This document shows, piece by piece, positions 1 to 11,253 of a DNA stretch of 64,000 nt. The DNA comes from Spizellomyces punctatus DAOM BR117. Taxonomy: Eukaryota; Chytridiomycota; Chytridiomycetes; Spizellomycetales; Spizellomycetaceae. How positions within the stretch are numbered: position 1 is the stretch's first letter; each line of letters begins with the position of its first letter. The notes below the pieces were generated by a model. The model saw nothing but the letters and a program-made list of their open reading frames with translations, did not search any database and was not told the DNA's origin. Where the stretch lies: positions 382,976-446,975 of the forward strand of contig NW_015971542.1 of the NCBI RefSeq assembly GCF_000182565.1, given 5' to 3'. Made by a program: the position numbers and the translations under genes.

Positions 1-371
1 TGCTACGAAGCAGTGCTGTACAGACTTTTGGAATGGCAGCATGGGGTAGGAAAACCACCGAGTTGGATTACACAGTTTCAAACTGCTGCAGCATTACAAA
101 CCGTTGCAGAGAAAGACCCGATCAGTGGCCCCCCATGACGTAGTAATACGTATAAGTTACAAAGTGAAAAAGAAAAAGCTTTATGATCTTCTAGCAGTTG
201 AAGGCCGGTTCCAGCCCGACCGCTTTTTACCGTGTTGCGTGAATTACCAATATCCGTCGCTACTACTAACTGAGCAAAAATTGAGCAAGTCCTAGGTACT
301 ACAAAATTTACTAATCCTTCGTGTCTGCCTTAATTGTCTGGTTGCGAATCTTTATTATTCGTTGCTATCCA
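1..371. other. Intergenic, 3' flank of RasGAP gene
   Basis: No gene seen. Short open frames here have no recognisable content. The stretch lies downstream of the RasGAP stop codon. Confidence 0.5.
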
Positions 372-3102
372 CTATCGCTTCAAGAATGTCTTGTTGAGAA
401 GCGACAGAATTCTGTTAACGCTCAACTGAACGTATTCTAAATCCAAAAGCTGCACGCCCATTTGCTGTTTTTCTAGGAGGTCATCCAATTTGAGGTCCAT
501 TTCAAGAATAGCCTTTTCGCGTCCTGAGCACAGAATAAGGTCAGCGCCTCTCTTGGAAGGACCATCGGCTGATCAACGTATCTTACCTTTATAGTGTAGC
601 GCAATAATGAATGTTCCAGGAACAGGCGACATAATATTGAAGAAAATATTTGCCCGCCTGTTATCTGGGACATTGCTCTCCACGATTATCCCGTCCTTTT
701 CCAGCTGCGAGTGACTAAACTTATATGGTCCTTGAACCTGTCCTTTAGAGCTCTTTGTATTCACTAGCCCGCTTTGTATTCGCACGTTTTGTAGGTACGC
801 TTTATAACTCTCGAGCTGACTTCGCAGGTAGTTGTTGTGATCAAGGATAGTCTTGTAAACAATTTCCAAACTTGCAATCTCCTTATCAACCTTTTCTCGC
901 AGGTTACCGAGATGCACCAGTTCTTGGCGCACTTCTTCGCACATCAAGGCATGTCCATCAGCACGATCTACGACCTGCATCTCCTCCAGCTGACGGAGCA
1001 TTTCGCGCACTTTAATTCCCTTTTTGACCAAAGTCGGGTCTCGGGACGTAGCAGCGGTTTCAGCTACGCGGGGAAGGTTAATCGCAGTGCTGCCATTCGA
1101 TGATGAATTGACCGCCGCTGCCGCAAGAACCGGCATGGTTCGGAGAATTTGAACAAAAAGTGCTTTGGTGTCCATGTAGAGGATGTCGCCCTGTGTGAGT
1201 TCGCTATCAGCCATTGCTGATGGAATGTCAGTGATTGGTTGTTCCCAGCGTGAAAATAGGGGCAACACGATGGCTTTGTTTTCCGCACGCGGAACTTGGG
1301 ATGGTGCAGGCCCGAGATCATTAAGACAAATGCGGAGATGGTGCTTTTCGCTTGGACACTGTCAAGGCAAATAGGAGCACAGAGTTAGCGATTGCACACA
1401 ATCTTAACCGATCAGGGGACGGCCATACCAGAGCATCACGATGCTGAACGAGGAGTGCGTGCGTGTTGTAAATTTCGTTTAGCGTAATGTTCAGCATGAT
1501 ATCCTTTTTGGACAACGCTATATATTGATCCATCTAGAACAACGTGAGTATCGCTTAGATATGCCATGAGCCACCCACGTCAGATGTCTCATCACATACC
1601 TCCAATGCTTCATAAAAGTCTCCAACTTCACACAGGTCATTGAGGAACTTATTGATACGCGACTTGTTTTCCTCCACAAAAGGATTTAGCGAGATCATGT
1701 ATCCCTCTTTCGAATAGGTTGGTTTGTTGGCAAGATTTTGCAGCAGTTTGGCTACGAGGGTCAAGGTACGTCTAGGGTTCTTCTTCGGATTGCTCTCTAC
1801 GAGCATGTACGCGTTGGGTGTGACGATAGCCGGATTCACAAAGCGAAGGAAAAAGAAACCTCCAATGAGCGAACATATGTTGAACTCTGTAGCTTCAGGG
1901 TATTTTCGCTATTTCCAGTAAGCATCAATAACAAGAACAACACATTTGGCTACATTTTCGCTGCGACAAACCTTAGTCAATGATCGGATTTGCTTGCAGA
2001 TCCATCGAATTCCATAAGGCACCTGATCAAGGGACGCGATGATTGTCGTTAAAAAAGACTCTGTGATCTCCATCAGCGTTGTCAAGCGTGGAGCAATGAT
2101 GGCCTGAACGTCCGGGTTTTGCTGTGCCTCCTCTTGAGAGATACCCCGGGGTAGGTCGCATGGCTCTCCCGTTTCTGCTTCGATATCACTTATCATTTGT
2201 TCATATACTTTCAGCGGATTGATTTCCAAGTCCAAATCTTGATGCTCGATCAGATTGTTGATCCGCTCCGACAGGACATGTTTAAGATATGTTTGTCCGG
2301 GCCCTCGCCTTGTGTACGTTGTCATCATCCGAGAAACAGGCGTGTTTGCGCGAAGTAAGCTGCCAAACTCAGTAGCAGTTTCGAATTGTGCGGCAAGGAC
2401 ATTTTGGAACATGGATAGTAGAAGATACTCTTCTCGAGAGTCGTATTGGTTTCCATATATTGTAAACATTACTGTTTGCAGGAGGGTGTCGATTTCCGAC
2501 AAGGTGACCAATCGAGCGAGAGTTGCAATATGCCGAGGTTCAGATTGCAGGAGGAAAAAGAGATTTCCATAAAGCTGCCGTTTACGGTCATCTGGTAGAA
2601 ATCCTTCCGATGCATCGATCTCTTCCAAATGACTAGCGACTTCTTGTTGTTCATCCAAAGCCATGCGGTTTTGAATCAAAAGGGCTATCCGACTGTCAAG
2701 ATACCGAACATCTCGTTCCAGTAAGAAATTCTTCTTGGACTGTGCAGATATCCGAGTCTTCAACTCTCGCAGCCGTCGTTGTGCCTTTGTCAGCTCATCG
2801 TCCACTTCTACATCGTTTTCAGCAGCCATAGACCATAACGCCGCCACCGAATACCGTCGGTCTGAGGATGGCGATGTTACATTGTTGCCAAGCGGGACAC
2901 CATTGGATGCCGCAATAAATGCAGCTCTTGCCAGGCCCGATGGTTGATAGTTGGCATTCACTCGTGCGTCCCGGAAAATTCTATTTCGTCTCGACCCTCG
3001 TGATCCATCGTCCCCTCCATTTTCCCCTCCCCTGGTACCACTGCCTGCAGAACTCGATGCAGCGCCTGTTGAAGCGGCCCTCCTCACTTCGACGCCGTCC
3101 AT
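372..3102 (-). CDS. Ras GTPase-activating protein, Sar1/Gap1 (IQGAP-related) type
   Basis: Predicted to speed GTP hydrolysis by Ras-like GTPases at the membrane. Five exons fit the family by eye: 3102-1972, 1908-1600, 1533-1409, 1350-587 and 523-372, giving about 826 residues. The N-terminal 75 residues are A/S/G/R-rich. A coiled coil follows (about 90-150), then the RasGAP catalytic domain (about 175-460) with the hallmark GGFFFLRFVNPAIVTP segment at the start of exon 2. The RasGAP C-terminal domain (about 600-815) ends in a second helical stretch. The start is the ATG at 3102; the open frame extends a little upstream only through a TTG. The order coiled coil, GAP, RasGAP_C and the absence of IQ motifs or a calponin domain fit fungal Gap1/Sar1 rather than a true IQGAP. 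Catalytic arginine assignment was not attempted. Family call is firm; an extra 5' exon is possible. Confidence 0.9.
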
Positions 3103-3734
3103 ATACTTGTTCAATGTATGTTCTCACACAATGTAGATCCGCCTCCAAATGTGGTAAAACAATAGCAATTTGCCGGATGCGTCAACGAGGGTATGGAATG
3201 AGATTGACCTCGCGCGGAATGGAGATATGCTTACTCGTGAGTCGGGCTGTGGGATGGGGGAGCGTTGCGAGCAACAAACAAGTTCGTGATGCCCAACAGC
3301 GGCAATGGGCGTGAAGGTGGTTGGAACGTATTTCGGATGGCTGTGGTTTGCTTTTTGGGGGGCAAAATGGGCGGCTTTTGGCTAGTCTCAGGGGTCGTTG
3401 CGTTTCAAAAGTTGGCTCCATTAGGCACGTGGTTTGGGGATCAATGTGCTTAGTACACACAATACAAGTATAAACAAATGGCATATTATGATTTCTTCGT
3501 CTGGATATCCCAAATGACGAGTTTCTGTATTGTTCTTTAATGCGTCCCATATTGAGTCGGTGGGGTGAATGGCCCCCCAACTACAGACTCTACATATAAT
3601 CTATAATATACATGTTTAAATCATGTTTTACTTTTGCCGTACTCGTGGTGGAGTTTGAGAACGAGACTCACGTCTTTTGAAATGATATTAATTTTAGAAA
3701 ACATACAACTCAACGGTATAAATGAAAAAATGGC
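3103..3734. other. Intergenic, RasGAP upstream region
   Basis: About 630 bases between the RasGAP start and the CLASRP stop. The open frames on both strands show no family similarity I can recognise. It probably holds the RasGAP promoter and the CLASRP 3' end. Confidence 0.5.
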
Positions 3735-6313
3735 TCACCTTTTACGCCGCCTACCATCGCCGCTTCTGGAGCGGACATGTTTTCTATGGCGGGAGCCAGA
3801 TCGAAATCTACTCTTTACCCGTCTCCTTTTGCGGCCCTCGCTACTACGATCTCTTCTGTTCGATGAGCCACGGCGTTTATGAACCTTGCGCTCGCGGTTG
3901 TAACGAGATCTAGCTCGCGACCTTGACCTCGATCGTGAGCGTGACCTTGACCTCCACCGTGAGCGTGACCTTGACCTAGAGCTGCTACTAGACCTAGACC
4001 GCGATTCTGAGGACAGACTATACCGCCTTGATCGAGACAGCGACGACTCCCTCTCGCGCAATCTCGGTCGACGATCCTGCCGACTACAAACATTTCACTA
4101 TTGATTAAAACGGAGTCGAGATATTAAAGTTCAGCACACCTACCTATGGCGGGACGGCGATCTTGCTTCAACTGAAGAGGATTGCGACCGCGTTCGCTTC
4201 ACAGACGGCGAGCGAGATCTTTCGCGTCTTGTCTGAATCGCTTCTGACCCTGAAAGTGTGTCGGATAGTATACGAATCTCGGATGTGGAGACCACCGACC
4301 TACGCATTTACTGTGAGCACATTCACACAAAAAAGTCAAACTGCCAAAGTTACTCACGTCGCTTGGTTGGAAGTACTTCCTTCTTTGCGGGACTTCATTT
4401 CGCGAAATGCGCTTTGCCGGTCGAGTTGTTGGAGGCGCTCTTCTTCCACCTTCTTGTGCTGTTTGACTTCATCAGCCCGAACTATTGGAATCGCCGAGTA
4501 ACATGCATGAAAAGTAAGAGGTCGGAATATCAGCTGAAAGTGCCTGAAAGCACAGGTGTACACTGATATGCCACCAGTGCTCCCGCTTCCTGAGCATGCG
4601 TAAGAAGACACACTGGAAACGATATCTGACTTTGCTTTTCCAGTGCCATTTGCGCCTTTTGTTTAAGCCGCTCGAGAGGGGTAAGCTTCTTTTTTGCTAC
4701 CGTCTGTGGTTTACCGTTCTCCGCCTGCCTGGCGGAAATAGACGAAGATGACGAGGCTATTGACGGTGAACGGTAAGCAATCTCCGAATCATCTTCCAAT
4801 CGACTACTTGCAAGCGCAAAAACACACGTTAATACAAGTTTTGCGCAGTGCTGCGCCGAGTACATACCTATAGGATCTGGGGGATCGCGTGTGATTTCCT
4901 CCATTATCCTCGGGTTCGACACTTTCACAGGCAAACTCTGTAATGAACTCGATTGAGTCTTCGCCTTCTCCAATTTCTGGTTCCCGGTTGCGTTCTGGAA
5001 TAGCAATATCGCTGAAGAGACGAAAAACGTTAATGGGCCACTATGCATGCAAAACATAAACTTCTGACAGTGCACACCTTGCATACGGTGCATAAGTCGG
5101 ACTTGCTCGCCGGTTATAGACCGCGGGTCGTGATATTGGTTCATGAGTTGTAGTGCGTCTTTCCTTGCTCCTCTGCCGTTTTCCACGAGCCCGCTTTCGT
5201 TGATTGTGTAGCTATGATTGTAAACTTCTCAGAACTCTGGACTATCAGATGCTCCAGTCCAACTCACCCGCAATCCAGCCTCCTCATCTGCGCGATGTGC
5301 CTCCTGCTCCTTTTTAACCAGGCGCATCCTATAGTAGTAATCATCAATTCCATATGGTTCCGCGATCTGATTTAGGACAGCAATGTCGGCATCTTCTAAT
5401 TCTTCAATGTTGCTCAAAAGATCTTCCTGCTGGAGCAGAGGCGTTTCCTGCGGCTCATCGGCTACTCGACCCTCCTCATACGTATATCCAATAGAAGCGC
5501 CAGCGGATGGGGTACATGAAGAACCCTGCTGCTTGTCTTGCTTCGGGTCTCCCCGTTGTTTTGTCAACAGATCGTTCCATTCTTCATCAATACGATCCAG
5601 AACAGAACTTTCAACCCCTAATAGTAGCAGTGTGAGAGGCATTCTGTACCGGATGACAGTCGTGAAACCTACTCTCTAGCCTGTCACTTTCCACTAGATC
5701 CCTGTACCGCTCAAAGTTGAGTTCTTCCACCAGTTCGTCATCTTCAGCAGGTTCTATTGGCTGGCCCGGATTAACAGTCGGGACAAAGTCCAGAAGCCCG
5801 CGTCCATCGAATCTAGGAGTCCAGTCAATAAAACTTCATTGGGTTTGAACTGAAGATCTCACAAACCTGTCAATGCGCGCTTCTTCATCCCCCTGCCATT
5901 TCAATCTACAAACAATTAGTTGGTACAGGACATGTGTAGTTGGTACAGGACATGTGTTTTCTGACCAACAAGTAGCTTACAAGTTATCCTGATTTTCATG
6001 ATAATAGAATTGTTGCGCGTCCGGGTACAGTTTGCCTGGCATCGAGAGTTATCTCATTGGCACCCTAGGTATAAACCTCACCTCCGACAAGGTACTTACA
6101 GGATGTCCCAGTGACGCGAAGTAGCTGTGAGGGATCGACGAGCTTCGACTTGTAGTACTTTGCTCTCCGCTCCGCTCTAGCTTTGTGATCAACCATAACC
6201 GCATTCACCTTTCGCTCATGTTGCCTCTAGAATAGGTAGCCGATTTCAGTTGCCCCCGAGAAGAACTAAAAAAAGCAGCTGGAAATGCCCTCACGTACAG
6301 CAGCATGCCACAT
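3735..6313 (-). CDS. CLASRP/SFRS16-like SR-rich splicing regulator
   Basis: Homologue of the CLK4-associating SR-rich protein, a nuclear protein linked to alternative splicing in animals. At least nine exons. The first coding exon is only 15 bases (6313-6299, MWHAA, donor GTACGT). It joins exon 2 (6226-6100) to give MWHAARQHERKVNAVMV, matching the family N-terminus. Next come exon 6035-5981 and further small exons carrying the SWAP N-terminal-like domain (KWQGDEEARIDRFD, FERYRDLV). An exon at about 5642-5270 carries the GYTYEEG segment. Later exons carry RRASPTYAPYAR, an acidic IEFITEF segment, the helix LTPLERLKQKAQMALEKQ and a charged tail. The last exons hold RS dipeptide runs (about 4260-4150 and 4080-3735). 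Domain order is that of the animal protein, with the RS part moved to the C-terminal end. Regulation by SR-kinase phosphorylation is inferred from the RS repeats. Confidence 0.88.
5917..5956. repeat. Perfect 20-bp tandem duplication in an intron
   Basis: The unit TAGTTGGTACAGGACATGTG occurs twice back to back. It fills more than half of the CLASRP intron that lies between the exon ending at 5981 and the exon starting near 5908. Confidence 0.95.
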
Positions 6314-6549
6314 TCTTCTATGTTTTTGCTCACACCTTGATATATGGGGAGAGGAAGGTAAACAAACGCATCGACGTGAAGGCAGCCTTTAAATGACATT
6401 CACGTGCCTCAGCACGATCAGACCCATCCTCCGTTCAATGACTTTCCGCTTGTTAGTGTAGAGGTGACAGAAAATGGCACTAGCTACTACACCAGGGAAT
6501 AAACCGGCGACAACCGGTTCGGAAAAGCTATCTAACTACTACTAGGCAA

Positions 6550-6907
6550 TTATACACGCAATACGTAACGGTTGGTTCTAACCGGATAATTGCCCACCAC
6601 CACACGGTCCCTACTAGGCCTTGATCCAGAACTCTTGATGGCATTGAAGCCAGAGTCTTCGCAATATTGGGGAGACTCGCAAGCTGGAGGATCTTCAGTG
6701 ACAAGGCTTGGAGACTAAAGCTGCATGTCAGCGACAGAATGACAGAATGAAAAGAGATGATGCCATTGGTACATACCAACCAAGCTCAACTAATGTGGCA
6801 GCATAATAGTAGGTTTTGTTATCAGATCTGATTGGTTGCAGCTGGTTCTGATCACGGTTGCTGTCGGGCGGACGAGGTCCTCGACACCACCACATCTGTA
6901 TTCTCAT
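6550..6907 (-). CDS. Possible small two-exon hypothetical gene
   Basis: From an ATG at 6907 a frame runs to a GTATGT donor near 6775. Joining to an AG at about 6719 keeps a second open stretch to the TAA at 6550, giving about 108 residues. The product has no recognisable domain and is S/P/R-rich in its second half. It sits in the shared upstream region of CLASRP and the ASXH gene, so it could be 5' untranslated sequence instead. Evidence is only the clean spliced frame. Confidence 0.2.
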
Positions 6908-7208
6908 GATTAGACTGACAGTCGCGATGAGAAGAGTTGCACAGATGCTTTGAGAGTCGAGGAACTGGTGAGGAAGGGGAGAGAGAGCAAAGGCCCCCCT
7001 TTTATAGACCTTCGGCATGCGCCTCACCGCAGTTTAAAAAAAAGTTACATTAGCATGCCACACCACTTTGAGCGATAGAGGGGGTTCTGATTATGCGATA
7101 TGGTTAACCGGATTAATCCGGAAAATAATGGGTCCTAGTGCCATTTTCAATCACCTCCACACTATGCTTTATGCGGTTATTCATGAGATAACGACAGTGG
7201 CCTCCGAG

Positions 7209-8573
7209 ATGCCCCCTAAAACAAAGCGAAGTAACTCTGGAACCCCGCATTCTGAAGTGAAGATCGTTGGCGAGGTGCAGGTTGACAGCAGCACCCCAAC
7301 CGGTGATAAACGCAAGCTAGATGTCGTTGAGACAGTGAGCCAAGATGCAGCCACAGGAGAAGATAGAGAGGAACAAGTTAACACTCCTCGTCGAAGTATG
7401 CGGTCCAAGGTCACAGCAGTTGCCGCTTCCAAAACCTCCAGTCACGTCAACACGCCGCGCGCGAAGAGAGTAAAGTTAGATGCCCAAAGTATCGAATATC
7501 TCCTTACAAATCGAAAGTCAAAGCTAGGTAAATCTGGGTTAGATTTAAAGGTACGGAAATTGTCCTCAAAGGTTGGCTGGACGTTTTGTTTTGCTCAGTC
7601 TCTCCATTGCATTCTCAAGAAAATATTCAGCTTTGAAGTTTTTCAAATGCTTTCGCCAGAAGATCAGGACGAATTGACACAGCTGGTGCCGAGCGTAGAT
7701 CGTGCGAATGCTAGAGGGATTCACGATCCACCATTGACGGAGAGATTCTTCAAATACAGTACGCATTTGCGTGAAAGTATTGGAGTATTTCAAGACATGC
7801 TAGCAGGTGGATTTTATGAGCCAGCTGGACAGGAACAAATGGTGCAGGAAGTCGAAGATACCAAAAAAGACTACGACAGCTGGAAGGTAAAACAGTGTGC
7901 GCGACTTACCCTCGGGCTGCGATAAACAAAAAAGTGCCCAGGAACAAAATTACGAAGAAGTATGGGGCGACCATTTGGATCAAGAAGTTAGCGAAGAAAT
8001 TGCCAGGTAGGCTGAGCGATGACATACCTCTAGCTGTGCTTGCATACCAGCATTTTCTCGGTTTACAGCATCGCGAAAACCATCACCTTGAAGGAAATGT
8101 GCGAACAGGATATTCTGCGGAGTGGTGACGAGTTTGTTTATAAGCGAAGTTTCGGAAAGATTGGGGTTACTGTTGAAAAGGCGGTGAAGGTAATCTCCTT
8201 ACAATGATCTGTCATGAAATAATCGACCTTCCCCAGGGTATTTAATTGTTCCATCTGTTAGATTATTTCAGTTGATGGAACCCTTCGGGTTCAAAGCGGG
8301 AACGCAACTTGGGCTGATATTGAGGCTCCCACACGACTGGAAACATTGATTCTCGACCAGGACAAGCGCGTGAGCAAAAACAAACGACCAAACGGGAATG
8401 CTTGGAAGGTAAACCATGGCTCGGAAATCTGTGGAACTGTACCGCATCTTAGCTGATTATGATTGCCGTTACCGCAGAGCATAAGATTGCGACGAAATGG
8501 AAAGGATATGGGAAAACTATCTGAGATGAGGAATGATCTTGCAATCAGCGGATATGGAAAGGGTATATCATGA
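7209..8573 (+). CDS. ASXH (DEUBAD) plus RAMA-like chromatin protein
   Basis: Six exons fit by eye: 7209-7550, 7620-7886, 7942-8006, 8069-8189, 8262-8408 and 8478-8573, about 345 residues. The N-terminus (1-95) is basic and S/T-rich with a KRVKLD-like nuclear localisation signal. Residues about 95-225 form an Asx homology domain: the IEYLLTN start, then LSPEDQDELTQLVPSVD, then a long helix ending SWKEQNYEEVWGD. This is the fold by which animal ASXL proteins activate the BAP1 deubiquitinase. Exons 4-6 encode a RAMA-like module: ILRSGDEFVYKR, then VDGTLRVQSG, a tryptophan segment NGNAWK, and GKDMGKLSEMR. RAMA modules are associated with restriction/methylation systems and with eukaryotic MPND. 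The true start is the ATG at 7209; an upstream frame opens only at a TTG. Function in fungal chromatin or deubiquitination is inference. ASXH call is strong, RAMA moderate. Confidence 0.8.
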
Positions 8574-8663
8574 AAGATGCGATATGGTCCCCATCAGATT
8601 GCTCTGCGAACTGGGCTAGATACTGCGCTTGATTCATCCCACCCACCGAGTGGAACATGTAAT

Positions 8664-9232
8664 TTATTTTTTTGGATTTAAATGGCCACATTCTTTGCAG
8701 GTTCGCAACTCCTCGCTGGCATAATACCGCTCAATGACGGGTTTGAGTTGCGTCCCTAGGTCAACGCAATGAAAGGATTCCTCATACACAATTTTTTTAC
8801 AATTCTCACAATACCAACGCAACCGGTCTTAAGGGATGACATGTAAGAGAGCTTACCACACAGATGAATCGATTCGAACTTACCCAAAGCGTCTGGTGGC
8901 CGCTTCCTTTCGATAACTATACCCACAGTATCAGCGAACCGGACAGGGTTATGTGGAGTGTTTCCGGGAAGCAGAAACATTTCACCCTCTCGTATGGGAA
9001 TATCCTTGAATTCCCCGTCGTCGACAACTTTCAACAGCATGTCCCCTTTGTGCTGATAGAACCATTCTTCTGTTTCATTCCAGTGATAGTCTGTCCTAGC
9101 ATTCGGTCCACCAACAACCATAACGGTGAAGTCTGCCGAGTTGTAGAGGCAGAAATTGTTAACGGGAGGTTGTAGAAGATGGTGGTTTTCCTCAAGCCAT
9201 TTGGGAAAATTTATCGGAGGCAAGAGTGGCAT
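8664..9232 (-). CDS. BNA1: 3-hydroxyanthranilate 3,4-dioxygenase
   Basis: Kynurenine-pathway enzyme that opens the ring of 3-hydroxyanthranilate on the way to quinolinate and NAD. Two exons: 9232-8884 and 8827-8664, about 170 residues, the usual fungal size. The cupin core shows the substrate and iron ligands: R and H in [15 protein letters not shown], the following E, and the later H in [13 protein letters not shown]. The second exon restores [11 protein letters not shown] and a rubredoxin-like zinc site with two CxxC pairs (CENC and CKECGH) near the C-terminus. Cytosolic, with no signal peptide. It is divergent with the coiled-coil gene, 244 bases away. All key residues are present, so it should be active. 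Confidence 0.96.
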
Positions 9233-9476
9233 CTTGTTGGAATGCTGGAGAAAAGTTTAGACAGAGGTTGCAACCTCATCAATGATCGCGGAGGCATGAC
9301 TCATCACACGGTTGTTATGACCGGTTGCTAACAGATGAATTCAAGGTTTTGGTCCCACTTACCTTATCGGAGACCTGTGGCAATGCGTTCGGTTCTCCAC
9401 ATGGACCGAAACCTTCGCGTAACGCAGATATTTCAGGATACTCCGAAAGTAATATTCTTGCAATAACAAGGGAGAA

Positions 9477-11253
9477 ATGCAGTCCGCAACCGATGCCGAC
9501 GAAGAGCTCACTGCATTTGGCGACTCGGACAAGACGTCAGAGGACCTACGGTCCCCGCGAAGAGCACAGTCGTTCAAGGTCCGCGCCTTTGCGGCTCTTG
9601 CTTTCGGTAATGTTTTGCTCATTTTCCAATGATCAATAGAAGCCACGAGTGCCAGTTAAACGCCGCAGTGTGCGAGGTATGCGGAAACTACAGATACCGC
9701 CAGATGAGGACGAGCTCGATTACGATACGGATAGCGCGCTTATCTCACCGAACGCGGGACGCTTCCCAACTGCGACAAGCTCGTCCCCACCCGCAATACA
9801 GAGAAGTGCGACTATTGGAAGCTTACAATATCTACGAGGCGTGGAACGGGAGCTCGAGCAGACTAGAAATGAAAGGAGAAAGGTACATCATAGGTGCCGA
9901 GGTCGGTATTTTCATTGAGATGCTAATGCGGTGAGTGTCCGTAGCTGGAAAATGCGCTAAAGGAGTCGGAGTCCGTCGCGAATTCATACGCAGAGGACGC
10001 TGAGCGATGGAAGAAGGTCCGCATTCCTGTTAGAGTTGGAAGTAAGGAAACCCGAACTGTCTATACTTATGATCCATTTCATACAGAAATATCGGGACGC
10101 GGACGACGATTTGACTCGTTTGCGAGAGCAGCAAGATACACAGGAGCTCCGGATTCAACAGCTGCAGGAGATGGTTGATGTACTTCGGCGACAAGTGACA
10201 CAAGCTGATAAGGACAAGGCTGTGTTGCGCTCTGAAGCGAACATAGCTGTCACAGCATTGTCCAAGATGAAGGGTGAGCGTTCAGAAACAGAACGGCAGC
10301 TTTCCACCCAACTTTCCACTGCAAATGCCGCGAACACCGCATTAAGAGGTCATATCCATCTAAGCATGACAACCTTGATGAAAAAACCTAACATCCGCTC
10401 CTAAAACGTATGCAGCGGAACTCAAAGAAACTGAATCTCTGTTTCAAGCCGCCAAGGTGGAATATGAACTGGCGACACGCACATACGAGACAACCCAGCG
10501 GGCCCATCTCGTCATGATCAAGACGCTGGAAAAAGAGCTGCAGGAGGTGGGACATCAGCTGACGCTCTTTAAGGATTTGTGAATGTGCAAGAATCATAAT
10601 CGCTGTTTCACCTTAGACCCGCCAGCGTACGCTCGACCATGGCGCGATCCAGCAACTTGTCCGTCGTTCGAGCCTGGAACTGTTGAAAAGAACCGATCGT
10701 TTGCACGAGCGATTTGAAAGCGGGACAGCCTCTTCCACAACTGATATCACTGATCAGCTACTGTTGCAGCTAGCCGAGCAAAACAGGGCACTTCAAGAAG
10801 AGATTGAAATGCTGAGGGCTACGGACGTCGCATTGCCGAGTGAGAATAATCTTAATGGTGAGGGGCCCCAGGATCGACCACCCTCACCTATAAAAGGCGT
10901 TGCTTTTATGGCGTCTCCACCAGCTAGTCCTGGTCATCCTCCTGCAGTTACGAAGAAAGGCCCGAGAATTCCAAGAAGAACCTCAAGCGTGTGCGAATTA
11001 TTGGCTGTTAAAACCGCCAAGACTGCAAGGACAGAAGATGGGATGAAATCAAAAATGGGCACATTAGCGGCCGAGTTAGCTCACCCACAAACTCCAAATG
11101 ACGGAGAAGTAGAACGTGAGTCTCTCTTGCATGTTTGGCAAAGCCCTCAGCCCTCTTGGTGACCGTTTTCAACCGTTAGGCCTTCGGCAAGAGAATATGG
11201 CGCTAGTCAGCTATCTGGTGGCAACATTAGATTCCCTCAGTAAGATTCAATAA
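9477..11253 (+). CDS. Uncharacterised coiled-coil protein
   Basis: Not recognised. About six or seven exons join in frame from the ATG at 9477 to the TAA at 11251-11253. The N-terminus is acidic, followed by a basic segment KPRVPVKRRS and an acidic SP-containing patch. A long coiled coil then runs through YLRGVERELEQTRNERRK, LREQQDTQELRIQQLQ and IQQLVRRSSLELLKRTDRLHERF, and LLLQLAEQNRALQEEIEML ends the helical part. A proline/serine-rich tail has SP sites (PPSPIKG, ASPPASP) suggesting proline-directed phosphorylation. The last exon encodes a short conserved-looking helix (ENMALVSYLVATLDSL). The architecture would suit a cytoskeletal or spindle-pole protein, but that is a guess. Exon joins are less certain than for the known families. 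Confidence 0.65.

Noticed and set aside
3182-3580. 132-codon minus-strand frame upstream of RasGAP
   Set aside because: Composition of translated non-coding DNA, no domain, and no join to the RasGAP exon.
7068-7208. Upstream extension of the ASXH gene frame
   Set aside because: It opens at a TTG; the first ATG in frame with the conserved part is 7209.
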